Assembly: GCA_036877525.1 (NCBI GenBank)
Contig: JAZGTH010000007.1
Coordinates: forward strand, 5,653,501-5,717,500
Source: Chromobotia macracanthus
Lineage: Eukaryota; Chordata; Actinopteri; Cypriniformes; Botiidae
Direction: 5' to 3'
DNA length: 64,000 nucleotides
Of the stretch, positions 48,398-60,672 are shown one piece after another (position 1 is the stretch's first letter; every line of letters begins with the position of its first letter). The notes beneath the pieces are model-generated. The model was not told where the DNA came from, did no database searches, and saw only the letters and a list, made by a program, of their open reading frames with translations. The translations under genes were made by a program, and so were the position numbers.

Positions 48398-51040
48398 CTG
48401 TGTTAAAGAGAAACATATCACCTGTGTTAAAAGTAGGGCAGGCAATTTTGGAAAGGCTAGCAAAAGCAAGCTAGCTTTTGAAAGTATAAGATCCCACCCT
48501 CCCTTCAGATTGTATGCACAAGCAGGGTGCCCTGAGGTATGCAAATACATAGCTTGACAGGCAAGTATGACATCCTATCATTGCATTTGGATCAAGTGCT
48601 ATGACTGTATGAACATAGTTTCGTGGTTTCATAATATATATGTTTAGAATGTACTGTAGTGATCACTTTACGTAGTGATTGCTATCAGGATGTGATGTAA
48701 CTTTTCTCAAACAGCATAACCAGTTGTTTCTGGAGAAAAACGCCTACCCTGCCTTTAAAAAGCCAGTGTCATTACACGTTCAGACAGAAAATCAGAAAAT
48801 GTCACCCAGAGAGAAAGAGAAGGAAACTTCACACAGGAAATGGCTGCTGGTTCTGGCCTTTGAGTAACAAAATGTGGTTGGAGAAGAAACAAACTAAAAC
48901 CCCAAATTCAAACACCATATATACATTTAATGTCATTATTAGAAGGTAGCACAAGATTGATTTTTACTATCGGTTTACTACAGTTATGCACAAATATGCA
49001 TGAGCAAATGAGACGTTATCAGATTTTCCATCCTGTTTTTAAAGGTGTGAGATATGTGTCGGTGTGTGTGTATGTGTGTGAATGCTGCAGCCAACCAGAG
49101 ATCTAAGCTTCTTGAAGCGCACAGACTTTATGATCATTTAAAGTCAATAATGTGTCAGTAATTATATCAATAATCAGCATTGATTACAATGCTAATGTAT
49201 TTATGGACTAAATCATTGCAATAATATTTTGGTCTGATTATATATGTATTTCATTCGACAACATTTTTTATTAAACACAATTTGCAGTAAACCTACATCT
49301 TTTAAATATATATTTATATTTAATGTTATTGAAATATTTTATATTTTAAATATTTGGAAAATGTACATATCCCATGACTAAGCAGTTTAGAAAAACTGAG
49401 AGGTTTGATTTGTAAAATAACTCCAGAGGTAATTTAAATGTTACCTTTGTAGAAATGTCCGTTTTAAAAATATATTTTTACGTTTTGGTCGCAGAAGGAT
49501 TTTGCCACGTCAGCACAGAAGTGATGAAGCACAACTGAAGGTATGACAATAAATCATCACAAGTATCGCTCTTCTTAAAATGACAGATATTCACAGGGCA
49601 GTAACAGGATCATATGAGGATGAATATTTGCATAAACATTCAGCATTTGCATAAATATTACAGAGATTAACAGAGTGAGAGAACATCATATTTCATCATG
49701 TTTCACCTTCTTTAAACACTTAAAGACCCCTGCGGTAAAAATGACAGTTTTTGATGTTGTTTCAATGTCTGTATGGTGTTTTTAATATGCTTTAAAACAA
49801 ACCATATGCAAGTTCATCAGCCAACACCACTGCTCCATTTTTCTCCTTAAAACTGCAGTTTACCAAAGACGGTCTCAAAAACGCAATTTGAAATCACCCC
49901 ACCCATTTTCTACATTACAAACGTCACAAACATGTAACCAGTCATGTCAACTTGCGGATCAAGTGGGTCAGTCTGAGCTGGTGCGAATGAGCGAAGGCGA
50001 AGACTAATTTGCATATTCATGAACCTACGCATACTACATAAAGCAAGGGCGTAGTTGCATTCAAGCTATTTTAAGGCATGAAGAAATTACTTTCATAGGA
50101 AAAACATTTAAATATGCAAATGAACATATTTATATACACATAAAAATAAAGGGGACTTTTTGTCCCTCTGTTCACCCGTCATCAAAAACGTTTTGATAAA
50201 TTTTTCAATGCTGATTCAAAATGGCTGTTTGCAGTTTGTCACATGTGCATCACATGCTGTAATCTTCCTCTTTCATCACAGCAGTACAAAGTGTCTTCTG
50301 CTTTTGCTCTCTGCCATAGCTGGATGTGAGGCAGAAAAGTAACGAAACAAAATAACTTCAGGTGTTAATGTGCATCACACGCCTGGCGATAGTGTGAAGA
50401 TAAGATTAAGAGTTTCAGTATTGATCTGTGACAGATTCTTCTGGAAGAGCTGCTGTGTTGATACATCAGTTGCACTGTAACTTGCAGCTCAACCCAACCG
50501 CAGTTTCCTGTTTCATCTGAGCTTCACTTCTGACAAACTGACAAACAATCTAAATGCACTGACACCGCCAAGTGCATGAGCATAAATGTAAGAGATATTT
50601 CTGAGCAGCGCTCAGTGTTGATGTGACGTTCATCTAACTCATCAGATGAACCTGCACACGCACTCTTACAAATATAACAGATTCAATGGTTTGGCTCATA
50701 AAGAACCTCTTCATATCAAGAACCATTTCTCGCTCTAGGGTTCTTGAATTCAGCTGTACAGTTCTATGCAGATTCACAAAGTCCTTGCAGTTTCATTATA
50801 GGATATTCAGCCGAATGTTTTAGGTATTACACACACAGATGTTTCCAGAACACAGACATGGTTTACGGGAGAACCAGAGAATCAAAAGAGTTTTGAACAA
50901 GAGCATTTAAAGAGGGACGATCGTCGGCACAATTCGTCTGCGAGACACACTTGAGAACAAATGTCACTGCTCATTGTAAACTCATCCATCACAAACAAAC
51001 CAACAAAAAGAGGTGATCGTATAGATCAGGCTCTCCTACC
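48398..51040 (-). other. lcp1: Probable lcp1 intron 1
   Basis: This lies between the acceptor of the exon carrying the start codon (AACACAG then GCTATA, 48397) and a candidate donor (CTGCAG then GTAGGAG, 51041/51040) on the minus strand. It holds interspersed repeat copy B (48436-48762) and a stretch at about 49715-50340 that looks repetitive but that I cannot classify. No ORF has a family match. Confidence 0.45.
48436..48762. repeat. Interspersed repeat family, copy B
   Basis: The longest of three related copies. It shares its first half with copy A (28006) and its second half with copy C (56172), including TAGTGATTGCTATCA and TGTTTCTGGA. This suggests it is closest to full length, about 330 bp. 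Confidence 0.65.
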
Positions 51041-51200
51041 TGCAGACAGTGGACTTCAGGGTGCTTCTCAATGCTCGGAGGTGCTGCAGACTCTATTCAA
51101 ATATGAGAGGAAGGAAATGTCACACAAGTGTCACACAGCGCCCCACACAACATGTGAAACAGGAACACAGATAGTCCATGTCTTTATAAGGCAATCTGCC
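51041..51200 (-). promoter_or_regulatory. lcp1: Candidate lcp1 promoter and non-coding exon 1
   Basis: On the minus strand, a TATA-like CTTATAAAGAC at about 51182-51192 lies upstream of a possible transcript start near 51155. The exon ends at 51041 with a good donor. A GAGGAAGG (PU.1/ETS-type) motif at about 51108-51115 is read on the plus strand; such sites suit a leukocyte gene. All of this is inferred from motifs and spacing; no transcript evidence is available. Confidence 0.4.
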
Positions 51201-51844
51201 TGACATCTAACAATCAGCAACACAGCCGAGGCTCTGAGGGGCCCTCACCAAATTCACTGTGATTTTATGACAGCTGCTGATCTTTGAGTTTGATCTTGTA
51301 GGAAAATCCAAAAACGTGCCACCGTATGATCAGAATAAGCAATCCTTTAATAACCAAGCAGTGAAAAGCCCAAATACTTTTTTTGATCACTTATTTGAGC
51401 ATTGCAGCAGATAAACACTCACAACCAACCCACGTTGGGTTGGTGCAAATTTCAGACTTTTACTTCCTCAAAAGCAAAAGATCAGCTGTAAAGAAAGTGT
51501 AACATGCACGATATGGGAAAACTTCATCATTTATTTTAGGATTGAATTAAATTTATTTGAGGGGTGTGAAATAAGCCCGCGGTGACGTACAGCGCAGCTT
51601 GACAGGCGGTTGCTAGGGCGGTTGCTACGAACTCCAGTGGCCGGTCGCATAAACCGCTTAGACTAGTAAACTTACTAACTAGTCGTCTCATTTTTTCTTC
51701 AAGACCGGTAATACCTTTATATGTAAGTCAGTTACATATAAAGGGGCTGTTTAAGTTGCATCCGAATAATCTTTGGACGCGGTTTCTGCAAACGCCAGAT
51801 TGAAAGCGGACTGCAGTGAGTTTCAGTCTCCGTGATCTCGCATT
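51201..51844. other. Intergenic between lcp1 and the 21-bp array
   Basis: No gene seen. Around 51575-51635 there is a CpG-bearing segment with two direct GTTGCTA half-sites. A TTACATATAAAGG stretch, partly repeated, lies near 51715-51745. Confidence 0.4.
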
Positions 51845-53129
51845 AAAGTGTGTAGAGATGAGAAACAAGTGTGTAGAGATGAGAAATAAGTGTGTAGAGA
51901 TGAGAAATAAGTGTGTAGAGATGAGAAATAAATGTGTAGAGATGAGAAATAAATGTGTAGAGATGAGAAATAAGTGTGTAGAGATGAGAAATAAGTGTGT
52001 AGAGATGAGAAATAAATGTGTAGAGATGAGAAATAAGTGTGTAGAGATGAGAAATAAGTGTGTAGAGATGAGAAATAAATGTGTAGAGATGAGAAATAAG
52101 TGTGTAGAGATGAGAAATAAGTGTGTAGAGATGAGAAATAAGTGTGTAGAGATGAGAAATAAATGTGTAGAGATGAGAAACAAGTGTGTAGAGATGAGAA
52201 ATAAGTGTGTAGAGATGAGAAACAAGTGTGTAGAGATGAGAAATAAGTGTGTAGACATGAGAAACAAGTGTGTAGAGATGAGAAACAAGTGTGTAGAGAT
52301 GAGAAATAAGTGTGTAGAGATGAGAAATAAGTGTGTAGACATGAGAAACAAGTGTGTAGACATGAGAAACAAGTGTGTAGAGATGAGAAACAAGTGTGTA
52401 GAGATGAGAAATAAGTGTGTAGAGATGAGAAATAAATGTGTAGAGATGAGAAATAAGTGTGTAGAGATGAGAAATAAGTGTGTAGACATGAGAAATAAGT
52501 GTGTAGAGATGAGAAACAAGTGTGTAGAGATGAGAAACAAGTGTGTAGACATGAGAAATAAGTGTGTAGAGATGAGAAACAAGTGTGTAGAGATGAGAAA
52601 TAAGTGTGTAGACATGAGAAATAAGTGTGTAGAGATGAGAAACAAGTGTGTAGAGATGAGAAACAAGTGTGTAGACATGAGAAATAAGTGTGTAGAGATG
52701 AGAAACAAGTGTGTAGAGATGAGAAATAAGTGTGTAGAGATGAGAAACAAGTGTGTAGAGATGAGAAACAAGTGTGTAGAGATGAGAAACAAGTGTGTAG
52801 AGATGAGAAACAAGTGTGTAGAAATGAGAAACAAGTGTGTAGACATGAGAAATAAGTGTGTAGAAATGAGAAACAAGTGTGTAGAGATGAGAAATAAGTG
52901 TGTAGAGATGAGAAACAAGTGTGTAGAGATGAGAAACAAGTGTGTAGAGATGAGAAACAAGTGTGTAGAAATGAGAAACAAGTGTGTAGACATGAGAAAT
53001 AAGTTTGTAGAAATGAGAAATAAGTGTGTAGAAATGAGAAACAAGTGTGTAGAGATGAGAAACAAGTGTGTAGAGATGAGAAACAAGTGTGTAGAGATGA
53101 GAAACAAGTGTGTAGAGATGAGCGAATAG
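51845..53129. repeat. 21-bp minisatellite, about 61 copies
   Basis: The unit is TGTGTAGAGATGAGAAAYAA plus G, 21 bp. The main variants are AAATAAG versus AAACAAG and GAGATG versus GACATG or GAAATG. The period is a multiple of three, so long spurious ORFs run in both directions: plus KCVEMRN repeats, minus STHLFLI and SHLYTLI/V repeats. It lies in the interval between lcp1 and lrrc63. There are no non-repeat spacers and no sign of coding use. Confidence 0.97.
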
Positions 53130-53460
53130 CAAATGAAGTGACGCAATTGTGGCGTCACGCGAGCTCGCGTAAACTTCTGCTTCTTTAATCGTGAACAATT
53201 CAACAGGACGTGCGTTTTAACTATGAAATACATAAAACATGTTTTTTTTCCTTAATGAAAGCAAATTCTCACAAATGCAGCATTTTCAGTGACGTGAGAA
53301 GGTATAAGGCTACGATTTGTATTGTTAAGTGAATATTACGTCATGCTTGTATTTGTTGCCTTTACATATGATGACGTAAACAGCAACAACGAGTAATCGG
53401 CCTCAATAAGAAAATGATTGAGATTACTTGTTTATCTCCTCTCACCTGGTTTTAAATGGC
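53130..53460. other. Upstream flank of lrrc63
   Basis: About 330 bp between the 21-bp array and the first recognised lrrc63 exon. It includes CpG-bearing GGCGTCACGCGAGCTCGCG at about 53151-53169. No clear core promoter motif was seen. Confidence 0.4.
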
Positions 53461-56400
53461 ATGCGTTTCAATACACAGATGATCACTAATAAGAAAGGGT
53501 CTGCGCTGTTGAGAAGACCACTGCCACCTAAAAAGTCAACACAGATCACAGGTGAACACACTGTTACCATTTATATCTCTGAACATCACAATGTAAAAGT
53601 GATGAAAACTCTGATGATCTGATCTAATGTTTGTCTTTAAAGGCTGTACATTTACAGAAGCCCATCATGAGCTTGTTTATAAGGAGATATCAAGTGCACT
53701 GGGCTGCTTTTCTGACTTTAATATGACAATATTCATATTGTCATAATTGACAGGTGTCAAATTATGTTAATAATAAAAATGTTGCACAAGGACAATTAAC
53801 CATGCTTTAAACTTGCCTTGTCGTTTCGCTCACATTGTCATAATGTGGATGTTACTATTAAATCAGAATTAATTTAAGTCTTGCACACCGAGGCAGGACT
53901 GCAACTTGACAACAAGCAATTAAAAATTTTCTGCACCAGATCAACGCATCAACTTTTTTCAGCATCAACTTTTTTCCATAACCCACCTTTCTCTTTTTTT
54001 AGTAGTTAAAGTGCCATGCGTGCATGGGTGATGTATCTATACATCAGCCACAGCTACTTGTTTCTACTCCTACTGTCTTCTTCTTCCTATTAATAGATAT
54101 ATTTATAACTGAAGCTACACTACTAGTACAATGTTTGGATAATTATAAATTCATGATCTTAAAAGCTTTATATCGAAAGGTTTAAGGGCTTATTGTGATT
54201 CAATGCTACAGTTGCCTTGTAGACAGATAAGGAAACACGTAAGCTGCTGAGAAAAAGCAGCAAACATAAAAACTGTGTATCCAATCCTGCAGAGCTTCAG
54301 ATCTACAACACTAATGGAACACATCAGTAAAGTCTCATTTACATTGTCTTTTTCACAACGCACAAGAAGCTTCATAGAAAAATACTGTAGCACGTCTTAA
54401 TGAGATGCCCACTGAGCATAAAACAATTATGCTTCAATGTATTTGTAAGTAAACAAGCCAAAGTGACCATGGCACAGAACAGAAAACCTCAAGCTAATTA
54501 CTGGCAGGTGTCTGATCAGTGTTGGAGTAATACACTTCTGTCTTACTGTACTCATTCCTGCCATAATAATGATGTCATTGTATTTGTAGAATTCAGTGCT
54601 CAAATCTGTCATGAGGAAAATGAAGAGTCTCACTTTGCTCCAGCGTCATCTGCACCAGTTACCCAACCTAGAATCTTCAATGGTGTCCCCTGTCCACCTC
54701 AGAGCACATCAACTAAAATGCCACATTTGGATCTTCAGTCCCGACCTCCCCCCCTCTTTTGCCTCAACGACTTCCTGCAACGACTTCCTGGCCAATCAGC
54801 ACGCGACTCACTGATGGAGCTGAGGAACGTGGTGCTGTCAAGCTGTAACTACAAGAAGTTGGTGAATTTGTTCCTATTGGAGCTGCAAAGAGGGTGCCAG
54901 GGTGGGGTAGCCAATCAGATTCTGAGCTGCGAGGGATTGCCACCTGTCAAACGCAGGGTTCCTCAGAGGCAGATTATTTGTGGTAATACACACACACTGC
55001 ATGTACATTTATTTTCAATGCACAGAAAAATGCGACTGACAGCATAGGTAACCATAAAATGTCTGTAGTGACACATCAATGCATTGGCCAAGCTCAGATT
55101 AGCAGAAGACGTGTCACTCTACAATCTACTGACAGTCTTGACAATGGGGTCATACACATTTTCTGTTTTGCCATTTGTCATTTAAGTTGGTCAAACATGA
55201 CTTTATCAGTATTACATTATTCTGCTTGTTTTCAGAGTTAGCAGTGATGGTTCAATTAGAGGCACAAGTAAGGAATTCTGGGAATAGTCGACTCTGTGCC
55301 TCAGTGGAGCAGCTGTGTTCGTCAGCAGAGAGACGGAGCACCACAGACACACACCGCCCTCACAGCTCGTACACAGGTAGAATTTAAAAGTCTCAGATTA
55401 GCTTTGAATAATGCACAGGAGGTATGTAGAATACATTTTCTGCTGTCTATATTCTGTCTTCCACAGCACATGAACTTCTAAACTCTGTGACGAGTAAATA
55501 CTTCCAGGGTTCTCGCCGCACACGCTCACCGTTCCAGCACAGAGAAGACTGTGATGTCATCAGTCCATCTGAGCTGGCCATTCTCGACTGTCTGACACGG
55601 GGAGGAGTGAGCCTCAGCTTCAAGGTCTGTCACCGTACATGTATGTACATGTGCATGTGTGACAAAGATAAAGATTGAGCAAAAAGCTGCTCTCAAACCA
55701 GCGACTTGTTTGAGCTCTGGCCACTAAGATTCATCTGACAGTGTGGATGTCCTGCTGACTTTGATATCCCACAATCCTAGAGTGGCTGAAATCAGTCTGG
55801 TCTTGTTAGAGAGATCTCTAGAGCTGATGTAGCCTAGTGGCTTTAGCTTTACCAGTAAAAGAAAGATAACATAGGCCAGATCAGCTTGAGTGACGAGCTT
55901 CACCAGAGATATGAACGATCCTTTTATGGTGCTGATGTTGTGTGAAAGTTCTTCAAACAACTTCTGCCTTAGCGGTAATGCAGATGGTGTTTAATAAAAG
56001 TTCAGTGTCTCTGGTTGTGTGTGCACAACAGATCTTTCATACATGAACAAAGCGAGTGTTTGTCTTGAAGTAAAGAAACACTGTCACTAAAAGAGGAAAC
56101 AGGACATGAACTTCCCTCTGCTTTGTTCATTTTTATTTACAGTTTAAGGAACAGCTTCTTGTGTGTGTACAGTTAAAGGTTAAGCATTGCATTCGGACCA
56201 AATGCAATGATTTGATGAACATTTTATGATCCCATGCTTTTCACAGGAGATTTAAATATATTTATACCACTTAGTGATTGCTATCACAATGTGAAGAGAC
56301 TTTTTAGCCAGCTTAACAAAACATGTTTCTGGAAAAAAAAATCACATACCTTGACTAAATATGTGTGTGTGTGTTTCTACAGGCTCATTTTATTTCTGAT

Positions 56401-58082
56401 CTTCCTGATGTGACGCCGCTTGCTCAACGCCTCCTGTATCTAAACGTGTCTTTTAATGACCTGACACATATTCCCCAAGAGGTCCTTTATTTACCATCAG
56501 CACAACACTGTATCTGTAACTGATAATATTTATCTGTATCTGTAACTGATAATATTTCTTTCTCATGATGAATTTATCTCTCAGGTTTGTGATCTGACTC
56601 AGCTGCAGGTGTTAAAGTTGAGAGATAATCCAATCGAAGAGATTCCTGCTCAAATCAACAAACTCCACAAACTCAAGACACTGGTCATTTCCTTCTGCAA
56701 GATTAACCATCTGTCCAGTCAGTAAGTAAACAGACAACATGTCCAGGTTTTCAAGATCTTTAAGAGTTTTGGCATGACATTCTTTACACAGTCACACCTG
56801 TTTTACTCCCAACTTCTACAAAAACAAAACAAAACAACAACAAACAAAATGTCATTCTCATGTCCTAACGTTTGTGTTTTTAATAGTGTAATAGATATAT
56901 TATAATAGATTCTATAATAGATTCTCATAGTTTTTGTTTTATTTTTGTATTCAGTAAATGATATTGTTTTTCACCATACAAAAAAACATTTATATAAATG
57001 TCATACAAAGAAAACGTGGTCCTAAAAACCTGTTTATTCTTGTGTGTGCACGTGTTTGTATGTTTGTGTGTGTGTGTGTGTAGGCTATACTCTTTGCCCT
57101 GCTTGCAGCATCTAGATGTTTCCTATAACCTCATTAGATCCCTCAGCAATGACATCAGGAACCTCAGGTGAACCTTTAGATCTTCATGTGCAGAAATGTC
57201 TCATGAAGGTGAAGTTCTAGATCATTTGTCTGCAGATGTCACTTGATTTAATACTCTGTTATTTAATGGAATGAGAATGCTGCATTATTAAGTTCAAATG
57301 TCAGTGGAGTTTGTATATGTGTGTTGTGTTTGTGTGTCTTTAGGTCTTTGAAGTATCTGAACATTGAAGGGAATCAGTTGGTGGCTCTTCCTGCTGGACT
57401 GCTCAGTGTGTCTGTGTGTGAACTCAAACTGGACGGAAATTACACACATCCGTTACTGTGGAGCGACAACAGTCGCAACTCGCCGCAAACTCTGTTACAC
57501 ACCACCACACACACACTCGCACACACACACACTGAACAGCAGTTTAAGAGTCTGCCTCACGCCGCACAGCTCTTGCTCTGCAGGTAAACACCACCTCTAT
57601 AATATATAATTATATATATAAAGAGTTTCTACGTTATAATTATTTGAAATAAGTTACATCCTGTTTAATAAATATATCGATAAACTGATGAATCAAAGAG
57701 TCTTTAACTAAATACCTGAAATACTGTTCACTACATATTTAAAGATTTGAAGCGTGAAGATTTAAAGAACTGAAGTGTGATTGTGAATGTAAACAGATTG
57801 AGCCCATTGACTGTGTCATTAGTATGTACTCACACTCTGAAGCCATGTGTTTGTATGTTACTGTACTGTGTGCTGGTGTGTTTCACTCTCAGATCAGGCA
57901 CATGTGACTGCTGTAAAGGACTCATGTTCGGCCCGGGTCTCAAACTCATACAGCCTGTTCACGACGTGTTTGGACTTCGGTCTGTGCCTGTCATGTTCTG
58001 CTGCTGTTCTCCTGCCTGTCACAGACGCTTCAGGAATCGAACACACAGCAGATTTGACCTGCTTCAAGAACACCAACACTAA
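53461..58082 (+). CDS. lrrc63: Leucine-rich repeat-containing protein 63
   Basis: An LRR protein of unknown biochemical function. Exons 53461-53551, 54590-54982, 55236-55376, 55467-55624, 56383-56481, 56585-56721, 57084-57167, 57344-57583, 57893-58082 have GT-AG borders and every phase matches, giving about 510 residues. The N-terminus has LLRRPLPPKKS; the start at 53461 is the first ATG in that frame, with another at 53479. Exons 5-8 encode LRRs: LLYLNVSFNDLTHIP, LQVLKLRDNPIEEIP, LQHLDVSYNLIRSL and LKYLNIEGNQLVALP. Exon 8 then has a CA-repeat-encoded His/Thr stretch. Exon 9 is Cys-rich (CDCCKG; MFCCCSPAC), possibly metal-binding. The name rests on LRR architecture and position beside lcp1, as in mammals. 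An upstream ATG at 54400 in the exon 2 frame is a less likely start. Confidence 0.75.
56172..56358. repeat. Interspersed repeat family, copy C (lrrc63 intron 4)
   Basis: Shares GCATTGCATT, GAACATTTTATGATCC, TTAGTGATTGCTATCA and TGTTTCTGGA with copies A and B. It is truncated at its left end relative to B. Confidence 0.65.
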
Positions 58083-58962
58083 CATTAGGGAAACGTTCTT
58101 ACAATCTAAAATTGTTAGCTAGGCTTGCTCAGGACTGGAGGCCATCATTTTAAAATGCTCCTTATATGTACAGGTTCTCCATGACAGTGGAGATTTTTTC
58201 TCAGACAAGAACATCACACTAAGAGAATTAAGACATTTGATTCAGAAGAAATACTTTATAGTGCTCGCTTCATATTTTACATTTCTGTCCTTTAAAACAG
58301 ATTCTGCAGTTTTTTTAATACAAATAAAATACACATCATGAAAGAAACCTACCATGGTAAATGTTTCGTTCATTTACTTCTTGCATTTGATTCTGTTTTG
58401 AACTTCCTCTTAAAGCAAAATACTGCCCAGTTGATTTGTAAGTACTGCTTTCTAGTGTTTCTCCTATCATTTAAGAATCTGCATGATATTAGTCAGGTAA
58501 ACATATTTTGAGAGAATCATAGCAAATCAAGTTCTAAAAGCTAACACTGTATCATTATGTTGTTGAATTTCTCATAAAGGCATGTTAATTGTTTGGCTAA
58601 ATGTTAACCTTTAATTACTAAATTAACGTTTGTTTGTCAGATGCTTTGGGGTAATTTCTGTGAGTCCTTTGATAAACCTGGAGGCCAAATTTTTATTAAA
58701 AATGAGGAAACTCAATGAAACTGGAATCTTCAGTCTCATGACATCAAAATAACACATTCCCTGAAACCTTGATGACTGAATGTGGAAAAACATCTGTTGT
58801 TTTCAGTTCAAACAATGGTTTGTTTAGAATTGGATAATTTTAGAAACTTTCTGTTGATTTCTATAGGATTGTTTCTCAGTAAAGTGGCTCGGTTTACCCC
58901 ACCTGAACACAGCGCCTTCAGAACACTTAGAGAAAAGATCTATTTTACCATGTTCACACACA
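58083..58962. other. Convergent 3'UTRs of lrrc63 and nek5
   Basis: A short intergenic interval between two tail-to-tail genes. Poly(A) signals are AATAAA at 58323-58328 (plus, lrrc63) and AATAAA at 58692-58697 (minus, nek5). Nothing else was recognised. Confidence 0.6.
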
Positions 58963-60620
58963 TCAGCTCTCTCCAACTGCTGGATCGTGGAAGATACTTG
59001 TGTCTTCTGTGGTCTCATCAGATGCCTCCTCTGGACCATCTGCAAGATCCTCCTGCTCTCCTCTCTCCTGCTGGTTCTCATTCTCTACATCCTGTGTGGT
59101 GAGGAGGTTCCTCATGGAGTCTGACACCTCCTGCCTCAACTCGTCCTCAGAATCCTCGAAGTTCCTGCATATGTACAGCTGATCACTCACATGATCTCGA
59201 GGACCACAGCTGAGATGTTGATCTCATCGCTTACGTGTCATCATCATCTGATCGCGGCTCCAGGCGCTCTTCATCCAGTTCTACATCAGACTCATCACGG
59301 GTCTGTTCTTTAACCTCATGTTGCTTCTTTAACTCTTGCTTTGTAAAATCTTCCTCATCTGACATCATCAATGTCTCTGAGGATGTATGACAAAGATTGA
59401 AACATATAAAAAATTGCCATTATTCACCTACCCTCATGTCATCTCCATGTATCATTCTTCTCTACCTAAAATACAGCACACGGCTCATATCAACTCTTAA
59501 TGATGCATTTGTGAAACTTTTAAGTCATTTCTATCTTCATTTACACTCATTGTAGTGAAAAGAAAACATAGCTACATTAGCACATTCTGCTAAACATCTG
59601 TTGGACATTGTGTCCATTAGTCCACGTACAGCAGATCTCTGTGTTCCTCATTGAAATGCAGATGTTTTTGCTGTTACCTGAGCTGGACGAGGTGAGCTGA
59701 GCTTCTGCAAGAGCATGAAGCAGCGTTTCAGGAACGCGATTGGTCCAGTATTTCCTATCTATAACACTGTTTTCTCTCTTCTGATCTCCTGAAAATAAGT
59801 TCACCACACAGATTTGAATTGTGATTTTTGACGTTTGGGCTCTTTTAGTCTTTATAACTTAAAAACGGTCTTTCTCTGTTCAAATTTTTAACACCAGTAA
59901 AAATAAAATATCTAAAATCATTGTCTTTTTAAAATCATTTCTCATTTCTAACCCAGAATGATTGACATATTGCAGAAGTTCATCTATCACTTGATTGAAT
60001 TAATCTTGCCGTTATTGTTTGTGTGTGTCTCACCAGTCTGAGTGTAACATATGCTGGAGCTCTGTGACATCACCTCCATACACTCAAGAGCATTCAGTAA
60101 CGCCTCGGGAGAGTCTCGACACCACTCTGCTCTCTTCATCAGTGTCTCTTTCTCCTCTACCACACGTTTGTCTTTTGACTCATCAGACTCTTTTCTCCAC
60201 TGTCTCATACTGATCTTCTCCCCATTTGCAAACGTTAATGTTTCATTCAGTAGATCCTCCTGTCACACACGCAAAGATACACACACTTTGTTTTATGGGG
60301 TCATTTAATAGATGTAATGGTTTTTATACTGTACAAACTGCATATTCTATCCCCTACCTGAAAAACCTACCCATCACAGAAAACTTTCTGCTATTTTAGA
60401 TTTTTTGTATGATTTATAAAGTTGTTTCCTCATGTGGACCAAATAAAATGTCCTCACAAGGTCAAAATTTAACCTCAAACCTCATCTGAATTCATGTGTC
60501 GTTCAGGCCTCCTCTGTGTCTCCTGTCGCACTTCTTCATCAGATAGTTTGATTTCAAACATGATTCCTTTCTGAAAAACACAAGAGAAACTCTGTTGAAG
60601 CAGATCAGACTGATGGGAGA

Positions 60621-60672
<52 letters not shown>

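Noticed and set aside
51606..51628. RFX (X-box) promoter motif upstream of lrrc63
   Set aside because: The GTTGCTA half-sites are direct repeats, not the palindromic arrangement of an X-box.
51728..53233. ORFs of 437-501 codons on both strands
   Set aside because: Products of the 21-bp array; both strands are open because the period is a multiple of three.
54400..55047. 215-codon ORF as an independent gene or alternative lrrc63 start
   Set aside because: Its 3' part is lrrc63 exon 2. The 5' part before the acceptor at 54589 has no matching features, and exon 1 at 53461 joins in phase.
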